Shown piece by piece: positions 6,874 to 15,815 of a stretch of 39,915 nt of DNA. The DNA is taken from NCBI GenBank assembly GCA_002686995.1, contig NYZC01000185.1:1-39915 (forward strand), in the 5' to 3' direction. This stretch comes from Phycisphaeraceae bacterium (lineage in GTDB: Bacteria > Planctomycetota > Phycisphaerae > Phycisphaerales > Phycisphaeraceae). Below the pieces are notes generated by a model. The model was not told where the DNA came from, searched no databases, and saw only the letters and a program-made list of their open reading frames with translations. Every line of letters begins with the position of its first letter. Position 1 is the stretch's first letter. The position numbers were made by a program, and so were the translations under genes.

Positions 6874-7992
6874 ATGCGTCTGATGTTTCGTCTCGCGCCC
6901 GCGGTTGCCAGCGTGAACGGCGGCACCATCAGGGGAGCGCGCAAGCTCATCGTGCGGGAAACCGGGCTTGCGCCGGATCGCGTCGGCAAGATGCTGGCGG
7001 GCAGGTACGTCAACTTCAGCCGGCGTACACTCGAAAAGATCTGCACCTGGCCCGAGAAACGCGGCTACAAGGGCGATCTGCCTGACGATCTGTTCGAGCC
7101 CTGCACCTCGTCGGCGTGGGAATACGTTGCCGAATCGAGGGCGGTGATCCTGTTCGTCGGCGGCTACACCTGGCCCCACAACCGGGTCGGTCCGTTCATC
7201 CACGAGCAGGACAACTTCGCGGCCAACCACATCGGCGGGCCGCTCAACGATCCTTCGATCGTGTACGTGCCTTTTGTCACGATGGCCGAGAAAGGCACGC
7301 CCAGCAAGGCGACGTGGACGCCGTACGCGAAGATCGCGCAGGAGACGCTGGATTCGAGCCGTTGTTGCGCCGGCAGGAAGACGCTGTTCTTCGTCGGCTC
7401 GCAGAAGGTCAATTACGCGCTCGAACTGGTCATCGGAGAGCTGTTCACCTCCTGCAAGCCGTTCAGCGCGCACCGTGACCCGGAAACCGTGCCGTTCTAC
7501 CTGTACTTCGGGGACGGGCGGTGCGACCTGCCGAGCATGTTCGGCGGTTGCGTGGCGCCGAAGGGCGCGGCGCGGGGGCGCAGGGTGCCGACGGTCGGCC
7601 TCTACCATTACGACCTCGACAAGCGGAGCTGGGACGTCGTCGAAACGACGTCCGGATCGCGCGAGGGCGGCATGATCGTGGTGTCGGTGGACCAGAAGAC
7701 CGGGTCGACGGAGATCGCCCTCCTCGGCATGACGGCCAACGGCACCGAAGCGATGGCGGCGGCGTTCGTCGACGATCCCGACCGGTTCTGGCCGGCGCAC
7801 CTGATCGCGAACGAGTCCACGGGCACGCGCAGGCCGCCGACGCACCAGCTGGATCGGGGCGTCGGGGATGGGCGCGTCCTGCAGATCAGCGTCTGCGACA
7901 TCAAGTACCGGCGGTCCGACCACCACCGCGTAGTGGTCGACGGATGCAACATCGTTCGGAAGTACGTGAACTGGGACAAGGTGGCCGCCTGA
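6874..7992 (+). CDS. HTH protein with unrecognised C-terminal domain, divergent from the ubiquitin-like operon
   Basis: A 372-residue protein. Residues about 16-75 look like a Cro/CI-type helix-turn-helix, with a recognition-helix-like stretch at GRYVNFSRRTLEKIC (43-57). From about 88 a separate alpha/beta domain begins with AVILFVGGYTW. A second hydrophobic strand and Ser-containing turn, LFFVGSQKVNYALELVIGEL (171-190), looks like a Rossmann-type nucleotide-binding loop, but I recognise no family. A beta-rich tail follows. GGGAGG is six bases upstream of the chosen ATG; the in-frame upstream region reads through non-coding control DNA. Its divergent position suggests that it regulates, or senses a ligand for, the conjugation operon (inference). 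A six-pair hairpin at 7992-8009 follows the stop but lacks a T-run. Confidence 0.72.
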   Translation: MRLMFRLAPAVASVNGGTIRGARKLIVRETGLAPDRVGKMLAGRYVNFSRRTLEKICTWPEKRGYKGDLPDDLFEPCTSSAWEYVAESRAVILFVGGYTWPHNRVGPFIHEQDNFAANHIGGPLNDPSIVYVPFVTMAEKGTPSKATWTPYAKIAQETLDSSRCCAGRKTLFFVGSQKVNYALELVIGELFTSCKPFSAHRDPETVPFYLYFGDGRCDLPSMFGGCVAPKGAARGRRVPTVGLYHYDLDKRSWDVVETTSGSREGGMIVVSVDQKTGSTEIALLGMTANGTEAMAAAFVDDPDRFWPAHLIANESTGTRRPPTHQLDRGVGDGRVLQISVCDIKYRRSDHHRVVVDGCNIVRKYVNWDKVAA

Positions 7993-8182
7993 TCGCCGGC
8001 CGCGGCGATACATCGGGTTCGGATCCCGGAGCCGGCGATGCCGAACGTTTGCGCGAGGACGTGCGCCCGGCTCGCACCGTGCGCGCATCCTCTTACGGTG
8101 AACCGCGTTCACCCTGACGGAACCGGAACCCGAGACCCGCTCCCGATCGCCCCGGCACCGCGTTCCCGCTAAGGTTGGGCCC

Positions 8183-10192
8183 ATGACCACCCGACCCTTC
8201 ATCCACTGCGCGGGCGTCGTCGATCCGTACCTTCCCGGCGGCACCGAGGGCGAGACGCACACCTACGCGCCCGGCGAGCGGCTCGAAGGGCTTCCGGCTG
8301 AATGGGCGCCGCTGATGCACGACCTCGGCGTCACGATGATGCAGATTGACGCCCCGCACGTGACGACGCCCGAGGTCGCCGAAGGGGAATGGGACTGGAG
8401 CGCCATCGATCGCTGCACCGCCGAGTGCCGGAGCCTCGGCTTCGAGGTCATGCTCTTTCCCCACTGGCACTGGCCGCCCGACTGGTATGAGCGGAAGTAC
8501 GGCCTGGAGGGCATCCGTTGCCTCGAGCACGACGAGCGCCTGCCGTGCCTGTCGGTGTGGGATCCTGCGACGCTGCCGTGGTTCGAGCGCTGCATCGCCG
8601 CGCTGGCCGCCCACTACACCGCGACGCATGGCCGCCTGGAGGGCCTGTTCCTCGGTATCCACGGCGACTACGGCGAGTGCATGTTCCCCATGAGCAGCGC
8701 GGCGGAGCTGGCCGATCGGTTCCGCTTCGAGCGCGGCGGCACCGTGTCGCACGGTCATTGCGGATACTGGTGCGGCGACCGCTTCGCCCGCGCCGACTTC
8801 CCGCGCTGCCTGATCGAGCAATACGGCAGCCTCGACGGGCTGAACGACGCCTGGTCGAGCCGCTTCGCCCGCGCCGAGGACGTCGCGTTTCCGCACTGCG
8901 GGACGGGACCGCGCCGGCCGTGGCTCGACTTCGTGACCTGGTATCGGGCGTCGATGACCCGATTCTCGGGCGCGGTCGCCGACATGTACCGCCGCCACTT
9001 CCCCGACACCGTGCTGACGGTGCCGCTCGGCGGCGGCGTCGAGCCTCCGGAGTTCGGCCAGGACAACACCGCGCTCGCGAAGGTCATGCAAGCCAGCGGC
9101 ACGGCGATCCGCTCGACGGCGAACACGTGCCTGTACCGGTCGCCCGATCTGGAAGGGCGCGTCAATAAGTTCGGCCGCAGCTACGCGATTCTCAAGCGAG
9201 TCAAGGGGGCGTGTCGCCTGTACGACATGCCGATGTGGCTCGAGCCGCCGTACCCGCCGAGCCGTGATGCGTTCTCGGTGACGGTGGGCATCTTCGAAGC
9301 GCTGTCGTGCGGCGTGGCGGGGTGTCTCGACTGGGGCCGCACCTTCGAGCGCCGCCAGGAGCAGTATCGGAAGTTCAAGGGGCTGCTTCGGGGCGTCGAT
9401 CCGCGCGTCGACACCGCGGTGTACTTTCCGATCGCCTCTCACTTCCTCGCGGACAAGGCGTCGACGTACCGGGGGAACATGCCCGCGCGATTCTGGGATG
9501 GCTGCACGCTGCTGCGGGCGGTCTGCGACTACGACGTGGTGGACGATCTGCTGATTCGCGAGGGCGCCCTCGGTCATTATCGGCGGCTGATCGTGTTCGA
9601 GGCCGACATCATCGAGCGGGACGTCGTCGAGGCGCTCGCGTCGTGGTTGCATGACGGGGGGCGCATCATCGCCTCCGTCGGCGAGCGCATGGAGACCGTC
9701 GAAGGCGACGAGGCGCCGATGCGGCAGCTTCTCGGCGTGGGCGGCGGGCGTCGCGTCACTGAACTGAGCGAATCCGTCGTGCTGGGCGATGATGCGGCAT
9801 TCGAGGGCGTGGGCGCCGCGGACCTGGAGGCGCTGCGCACCGGCTGGATCGGCATCGGCGGTTCGGCCACGCCCCTCGTCACGCGCGGCGATGCCCACGT
9901 CGCCTGGCGGCACGCAGCAGGTGGCGGAAGCGTGATCGCGATCGCCGACGACGCGGCTCAGCTACCAGGCCTGGTGAAGATGATTCACGCCGCAGGTCGT
10001 GCGGCCGGCGACCTCCCCGGCGCATTCGACCTCTGTCGTGACGCGCAGGCCGCCGAATCGGTCTTCGTGACGCACTTCGAGGACGGCGTGGGCGTGCTGA
10101 ACCTGAACGAGTTGCCGGTGCAGATCAGCGTCGGCGAGCGCGTGGAGACCGTGGCCGGCTCGGACCTGGCGTGGCTGGCCGTGGAGCGCTGA
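8183..10192 (+). CDS. Glycoside hydrolase, GH42/beta-galactosidase-like
   Basis: A 669-residue protein with an N-terminal TIM-barrel hydrolase layout. Residues 68-100 (EGEWDWSAIDRC, then a strand ending in FPHWHWPPDW) match the opening of GH42-type barrels. Glu165 (GDYGEC) is my candidate acid/base and Glu354 (MWLEPPYPP) the candidate nucleophile; both are inferred from position. After about 400 an alpha/beta domain with YRRLIVFEADIIERDVVEAL resembles the GH42 trimerisation (Rossmann-like) domain, and a small beta domain ends the protein. There is no signal peptide, so it should be cytoplasmic. The substrate is not readable from sequence. It stands alone, convergent with the dioxygenase gene 26 bases away. 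Confidence 0.72.
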   Translation: MTTRPFIHCAGVVDPYLPGGTEGETHTYAPGERLEGLPAEWAPLMHDLGVTMMQIDAPHVTTPEVAEGEWDWSAIDRCTAECRSLGFEVMLFPHWHWPPDWYERKYGLEGIRCLEHDERLPCLSVWDPATLPWFERCIAALAAHYTATHGRLEGLFLGIHGDYGECMFPMSSAAELADRFRFERGGTVSHGHCGYWCGDRFARADFPRCLIEQYGSLDGLNDAWSSRFARAEDVAFPHCGTGPRRPWLDFVTWYRASMTRFSGAVADMYRRHFPDTVLTVPLGGGVEPPEFGQDNTALAKVMQASGTAIRSTANTCLYRSPDLEGRVNKFGRSYAILKRVKGACRLYDMPMWLEPPYPPSRDAFSVTVGIFEALSCGVAGCLDWGRTFERRQEQYRKFKGLLRGVDPRVDTAVYFPIASHFLADKASTYRGNMPARFWDGCTLLRAVCDYDVVDDLLIREGALGHYRRLIVFEADIIERDVVEALASWLHDGGRIIASVGERMETVEGDEAPMRQLLGVGGGRRVTELSESVVLGDDAAFEGVGAADLEALRTGWIGIGGSATPLVTRGDAHVAWRHAAGGGSVIAIADDAAQLPGLVKMIHAAGRAAGDLPGAFDLCRDAQAAESVFVTHFEDGVGVLNLNELPVQISVGERVETVAGSDLAWLAVER

Positions 10193-10218
10193 GTGCCGCG
10201 ACGCCACCGGTTTCCGCG

Positions 10219-11103
10219 TCAATCCTCCGGAAACGTTTCTTCCCATTTAGGCTCGTAATCCGACTCGGACAGCCAGTCGAACCGGTCCGGGGCGATGTGC
10301 CGGCGCTCGGGCCGCAGGCGCTTGCGCAGCTCGGGGAAGAAGGTCATCAGCCGGTCGCGCTGGTCCTTCGGAAGCCCGCAGCGCACGCCCTCGGCGACCC
10401 AGGACGTGCCCAGCGCCTTGCGCGGCACCGTGTCGCGATTCTGCCACGCCGAATGGAGGCCGGCGCTGCACAGCAGCAGGATCTGGCCGCGCCGCGCGAC
10501 GGCAGGGGTCGGCTGCTGGTCGACCCACGGGGTGTCGCTCAGCTCCGGAATGTGCTCGGGGAAGGCGGCGTCGCCCGGATCGACCGGCGGCGGTCGCAGG
10601 CCGTGCACCCGGGGCAGCATCGCCTTGTGGGCCGGATGCAGCACCCGGCTCCAGTGCGCCATGATGGTTCGGTGGCTGCCGTGCAGGATGCGCATCGCCC
10701 CGCGATGCTCGGGCACCTCGTTGAGCCAGATCCACAGCTCGGCCCGCATGCGGCGCGGCGTCGACTCGAAGTCCTCGAGCGTCGCCTGGATGTCGACGTG
10801 GCAGCCCTGGCTCCATTGCTCGCGCGGCTCGAGATACGGCGGCTCCGCCGGTCCCCGCTCGTGCGGCGCGAGACCCCACCACAGGTGCGCCGCGTCGGCG
10901 CGCAGCAGTCGGCGCGCCACCTCCTCGAAGAACGGATGCTGGATCACGTCGACGTAGTCGGGTTCGGCCCACGGCGGCGTCCTGCTGGCCCGCAGCCGGT
11001 CCCATGCCGCCTCGGCCCGGTCAAGCTCGGCGTCGGTGAACGGCCCGTCGATGGTGACGGCGCCGTGGCGCTCGTATCGTGCGATCTGCTCCTCGCTCAG
11101 CAT
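10219..11103 (-). CDS. Phytanoyl-CoA dioxygenase (PhyH) family Fe(II)/2-oxoglutarate oxygenase
   Basis: A 294-residue protein with the facial triad pattern: His102-Val-Asp104 (QGCHVD) and distal His217 (AGLHSAW), with Arg223 as a likely 2-oxoglutarate contact. Strands around AELWIWLNEV and GAMRILHGSH fit the double-stranded beta-helix of PhyH proteins. The family hydroxylates many small molecules and the substrate here is unknown. It starts at 11103, with the palindromic element 11172-11294 upstream. There is no operon partner. Confidence 0.85.
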   Translation of the reverse strand: MLSEEQIARYERHGAVTIDGPFTDAELDRAEAAWDRLRASRTPPWAEPDYVDVIQHPFFEEVARRLLRADAAHLWWGLAPHERGPAEPPYLEPREQWSQGCHVDIQATLEDFESTPRRMRAELWIWLNEVPEHRGAMRILHGSHRTIMAHWSRVLHPAHKAMLPRVHGLRPPPVDPGDAAFPEHIPELSDTPWVDQQPTPAVARRGQILLLCSAGLHSAWQNRDTVPRKALGTSWVAEGVRCGLPKDQRDRLMTFFPELRKRLRPERRHIAPDRFDWLSESDYEPKWEETFPED

Positions 11104-11171
11104 CGTGCCGTGATCTTATCGCCCCTGGACTCTTCGGGTGTCACTTCTCGTCACGGTGGCGAGAAGTTGAA

Positions 11172-11294
11172 GAACCACGGATGAACACGGATGAACACCG
11201 ATTTTTCGGACCGGACGCCTCGCGGCGTCCGGGTCCGAGCTCCCGTCCGTGTCCATCCGGTCCATCCGTGTTCATCGGTGTCCATCCGTGGTTC
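11172..11294. repeat. Palindromic intergenic element, copy 2
   Basis: The left arm from 11172 (GAACCACGGATGAACACGGA...) and the right arm ending at 11294 are inverted copies, 24 bases with two mismatches. An inner hairpin has GGACGCC/GGCGTCC arms around TCGC (within 11208-11236). It shares its outer arm sequence and inner stem with the copy at 2976-3068. A small CTTCTCG/CGAGAAG hairpin (about 11146-11166) precedes it and resembles one near base 30. Confidence 0.82.
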
Positions 11295-11374
11295 CTGATC
11301 GTTGCGGCTCAGCCGCGTCAGGTCGAGAGGGCATTCAGGGCCCGGGGGCCGCGCCGCCGCCTCCTGAACCCGAC

Positions 11375-11402
11375 TTTACGCGTCGGCGTAGGACCATAGA
11401 AT
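11375..11402 (+). promoter_or_regulatory. Candidate promoter of the MoxR/Bat operon
   Basis: TTTACG (11375-11380), a 16-base spacer and TAGAAT (11397-11402). Transcription would start near 11409, about 60 bases before the MoxR ATG. Confidence 0.5.
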
Positions 11403-11469
11403 CTGGGCGTTTTCGGGGCAATGAACGTCCGCTCACCCCTACAGGCCGGGATCGCCCAGGGAAATATCG

Positions 11470-12522
<1,053 letters not shown>

Positions 12523-12600
12523 GGGCGCGGGATGGGCGCGGGCGAAACGACGGCCGTCTCACGCACCTGAAACCTGGCAACTTGCCCTTTCTCCCGATCC

Positions 12601-13566
12601 ATGCTGACGCGCGAGCTGATAGAACGGGTCCGTCAGATCCAGATTCGCACCGGCCGCCAGGTCGCGGATGTGCTTGCGGGTGAGTACGTCTCGGTGTTTC
12701 GCGGCACCGGCGTCGAGTTCGACGAGGTGCGTCCGTACGTCCCCGGCGACGACGTCCGCACGATCGACTGGAACGTCACCGCCCGCGTCGGCGCGCCGTT
12801 CGTCAAGCGCTACGTCGAGGAGCGGCAGCTCACGGTGATGCTGCTGATCGACGTCTCCGCATCGCAGGACTTCGGATCGGCGGGCCGCTCCAAGCGCGAA
12901 GCGACGGCGGAACTCTGCGCGCTCCTCGCGTTCTCCGCCATCCAGAACGACGACAAGGTCGGCCTGACGCTCTTTCACGGCGGCATCGAGCAATACATTC
13001 CGCCGAGGAAGGGCCAGCGTCACGTCCTGCGCGTCATTCGCGAGATCCTCGGCCACGGTCTGGACACGGACGAAACCGGCGACCGCGACGGCACCGCCCG
13101 GCCGCGCCGGTGGCGCCCCTGGCAGCGGGCGTCGGCGAAGGCCGAGCCGCGGCAGGCGACGGACATCGCGTCGGCGATGGAGTTCCTGCTTCGGGGCACG
13201 AAGCGCCGCACCGTCTGCTTCGTGGTCAGCGACTTCTTCGACGAGGGCTACGAGCGGGCGCTGCGCACGGCCAACCGCAAGCACGACGTCATCGCAGTCC
13301 GTGTGACGGATCCGCGCGAGCGCACGATTCCGGACGTCGGCCTCGTCACGCTGACCGACGCCGAGACCGGCGTCACCGGCGTCTTCGACACGGGCTCGAC
13401 GGCGACGCGCGAAACCTTCGAGCAGCTCACCGACCGTCGTCACGAGCGGCTCGAGCAGATGTTCCGTTCCAGCGGCATCGACTTCATCACCGTCGATCCC
13501 TCCGCTCCGGTCGCGGATCCGCTGGTTCAGTTCTTCCGGCAGCGCGAGCGAAGGATGAGAAGGTGA
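12601..13566 (+). CDS. DUF58 (vWA-like) protein
   Basis: A 321-residue protein with the DUF58 signature RPYVPGDDVRTIDWNVTAR (44-62), followed by a vWA-like strand with an incomplete MIDAS (LLIDVSAS, Asp84). DUF58 proteins nearly always follow MoxR genes and are thought to be its partners. A 78-base gap follows the MoxR stop. The stop overlaps the next start by four bases (GTGA). Confidence 0.9.
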   Translation: MLTRELIERVRQIQIRTGRQVADVLAGEYVSVFRGTGVEFDEVRPYVPGDDVRTIDWNVTARVGAPFVKRYVEERQLTVMLLIDVSASQDFGSAGRSKREATAELCALLAFSAIQNDDKVGLTLFHGGIEQYIPPRKGQRHVLRVIREILGHGLDTDETGDRDGTARPRRWRPWQRASAKAEPRQATDIASAMEFLLRGTKRRTVCFVVSDFFDEGYERALRTANRKHDVIAVRVTDPRERTIPDVGLVTLTDAETGVTGVFDTGSTATRETFEQLTDRRHERLEQMFRSSGIDFITVDPSAPVADPLVQFFRQRERRMRR

Positions 13567-14732
13567 CTGGAGGGCGGCTCCAATCCTGTTCGGCGCGAAA
13601 CGCGCGTGGCGTTCATCGGGATCGCCTCACCGAGCCGGGCCGTCCCCGGGCCGAGACGGACCGGCTCGGCAACGGACCTCGAACCTGCGAGGCCCTGCTC
13701 GTCCTGTTGTGCGTGTCCGTCATCGCCATGGGCGCCGACGACGAGGTCGCGAAGCGCGAGCTCACGTCGCGCAAGGGGCCGGTCGTCGCCACCGTGCGGA
13801 TCGATCCGGAGAAGCTCGTCATCGGTGACGCCGTCACCTTGATGCTCACGGTGACGGCGGAGAAGGGCGTCGAGCTGATCATGCCCGAGTTCGGTCGCGT
13901 GCTGGAGCGGTTCGCGATCATCGATTTCACGACGAAGCAGCGCATCGACGACGAAGGGCGCACGACGGCGACGCAGACCTACGTGCTGCAGCCGCCCCGA
14001 TCCGGCCGTCAGCGCATCCCTTCGATCATGGTCGAGTTCGTCGATCGCCGCGACGGCGCGCAGGCCGCGCCGGAGGATCTCGACGCCTGGGAGCTTCTGA
14101 CCGAGCCGATCGCCTTCGAGGTCGCGTCGGCGCTGCCGCAGGAGATCAAGGCGACGCTGCACCCGGAGGCGGACGAACTGCCGCTCATCGATCGAACCGG
14201 CGGCGCCCGGTGGCCGTGGTGGATCGCGGCGGCGGTCGTCGTCGTCGCCGCGCCGCTGCTGTGGCGTTACTGGTCGGCGTCGCGCAGCCGGGCGCGCCGG
14301 CACAGCGCGTACGAGCTTGCGATGAACCGGCTGGACCGCCTGCTGGCGCGGCCGCGCGCCGAGCCGGAGCAGGTCGACGAGTTCTTCGTCGAACTGTCCG
14401 CGATCGTGCGCTGGTATCTCGAGACCCGGTTCGAGCTTCGCGCACCGGAGCTGACGACCGAGGAGTTCCTTTCGCTCGTGAGCAGCTCGTCCGAGCTGAA
14501 CCCCAGTGTCGTCGGCGACTACCGACTGCTTCTTCGCGACTTCCTGAACCGTGCCGACCTCGTGAAGTTCGCGAACTTCCGGCCGGCCGAGCGGGACATC
14601 GAGGAGTCGGTCGCGGCGGCCCGTCGCTTCCTCAACGAGACGCGGCGCGACGCGCCCATGGTGGACATGCGGGCCTGGCGCGCGGGCGCGGAGGGGACCG
14701 GTCGGGCGTCGACGGGAGGCGCGCATGGTTGA
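13563..14732 (+). CDS. Small membrane-anchored BatD-like protein
   Basis: A 389-residue protein if it starts at the GTG overlapping the DUF58 stop, which has AAGGA about seven bases upstream. The N-region is long (about 40 residues) before a hydrophobic segment CEALLVLLCVSVIAMGA (42-58) that looks like a signal peptide; a shorter non-ATG start is possible. A beta-rich periplasmic domain of BatD type (VATVRIDPEKLVIGDAVTL, as in Bat immunoglobulin-like repeats) follows. Then come a transmembrane segment at about 217-232 (WPWWIAAAVVVVAAPLL) and a cytoplasmic helical tail. It shares the operon with BatA and BatB and probably acts in the same complex. Confidence 0.75.
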   Translation: MTGGRLQSCSARNARGVHRDRLTEPGRPRAETDRLGNGPRTCEALLVLLCVSVIAMGADDEVAKRELTSRKGPVVATVRIDPEKLVIGDAVTLMLTVTAEKGVELIMPEFGRVLERFAIIDFTTKQRIDDEGRTTATQTYVLQPPRSGRQRIPSIMVEFVDRRDGAQAAPEDLDAWELLTEPIAFEVASALPQEIKATLHPEADELPLIDRTGGARWPWWIAAAVVVVAAPLLWRYWSASRSRARRHSAYELAMNRLDRLLARPRAEPEQVDEFFVELSAIVRWYLETRFELRAPELTTEEFLSLVSSSSELNPSVVGDYRLLLRDFLNRADLVKFANFRPAERDIEESVAAARRFLNETRRDAPMVDMRAWRAGAEGTGRASTGGAHG

Positions 14733-15759
14733 CTGGGAGTTCCGCGATCCATGGTTCCTGCTCCTCGTGCTGCTGGCACCGTGGATCTATCGCCTGCTCA
14801 CGCAGCGCACGAGGTCGACGCTCGTCTACTCGACGCTCGCCGTATTGAACCAGACGCGCCGCTCGTTGCGCGCGCGGCTGTGCCACCTGCCGGCCGCGCT
14901 ATCGGCGCTGGCGGTCGTCGCGATGGCCGTGGCCCTCGCCGGACCGCGCACCGGGGATGACCAGACGCGCGTGCGTCGCGAGGGGATCGCGATCGTCATG
15001 GTCGTTGACCGGTCGGGTTCGATGCAGGCCCGCGACCTGGTCAAGGGCGACCTGAACGTCGACCGTCTCCACGTGGTCAAGGACCTTTTCGAGAAGTTCG
15101 TGCTGGGCTCGGGCGACGGCCAGATCGGTTCCGGACGCGGCGACGACATGATCGGGCTGGTGGGTTTCGCGCGGTACGCGGATGCGCTCTGCCCGCTGAC
15201 GCTCGATCACGGCAACCTGGTCAACATCGCGCGATCGCTCGAGATCGTCACGCGGCGCAGCGAGGACGGCACGGCCCTCGGCGAGGGGCTTGCCCTGGCC
15301 GTCGAGCGCCTGCGGAAGCATCCGGCGCGCTCCAAGGTCATCATTCTGCTTACCGACGGCGTCAACAACGCGGGCGACATCGATCCGACGCAGGCCGCAG
15401 ATCTGGCGCGCGGGCACGGAATCCGGGTCTATTGCATCGGGGCCGGGACCAACGGCCCGGCGCCGGTGCCGGTGATGAACCGCTCGGGGCGCACGGTCCT
15501 GCGGGCGATGCGGGTCGAGATCGACGAGCGAACGCTCCAGATGATCGCGAGGAAGACGGACGGGAAGTACTTCCGAGCGCTCGACGCCGACGGGCTCGCG
15601 AAGATCTACGGACAGATCGACCGACTCGAGCGCACGGAGATCACGGAGGTGCGCTACATGCAGTATCGACAGTGGTACGGACCGTTCGCCACGGCGGCGC
15701 TCGTGCTCATCGGCGCGGCCAGCATGCTGTCTGGCACCCTGTTCAGGAGGCTGCCGTAG
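14725..15759 (+). CDS. BatA-like von Willebrand A membrane protein
   Basis: A 344-residue protein with two N-terminal transmembrane segments (about 9-25 and 56-73), a vWA domain with a full MIDAS start (Asp95-Arg-Ser-Gly-Ser99) and downstream LTDGVNNAGD, and a C-terminal transmembrane segment (about 319-339). This is the BatA layout. Metal-dependent protein binding by the vWA domain, driven by the MoxR ATPase, is the family model. The ATG overlaps the previous gene by eight bases. An AGGAGG near its end (15745-15750) may serve the next gene. Confidence 0.92.
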   Translation: MVDWEFRDPWFLLLVLLAPWIYRLLTQRTRSTLVYSTLAVLNQTRRSLRARLCHLPAALSALAVVAMAVALAGPRTGDDQTRVRREGIAIVMVVDRSGSMQARDLVKGDLNVDRLHVVKDLFEKFVLGSGDGQIGSGRGDDMIGLVGFARYADALCPLTLDHGNLVNIARSLEIVTRRSEDGTALGEGLALAVERLRKHPARSKVIILLTDGVNNAGDIDPTQAADLARGHGIRVYCIGAGTNGPAPVPVMNRSGRTVLRAMRVEIDERTLQMIARKTDGKYFRALDADGLAKIYGQIDRLERTEITEVRYMQYRQWYGPFATAALVLIGAASMLSGTLFRRLP

Positions 15760-15815
15760 GAATTGTTGAATCCAGGAACCCTGCCATCGATTTTCAGTTC
15801 GCCCAACCCCAGTTC

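Larger units (their letters stand above)
11104..11469. other. 366-base gap between dioxygenase and MoxR genes
   Basis: It holds the palindromic element (11172-11294) and the MoxR promoter (11375-11402). The remainder shows no gene that I can support. Confidence 0.7.

Noticed and set aside
7992..8009. Terminator after the HTH gene
   Set aside because: Only a six-pair stem without a T-run, in DNA where such stems are common by chance.
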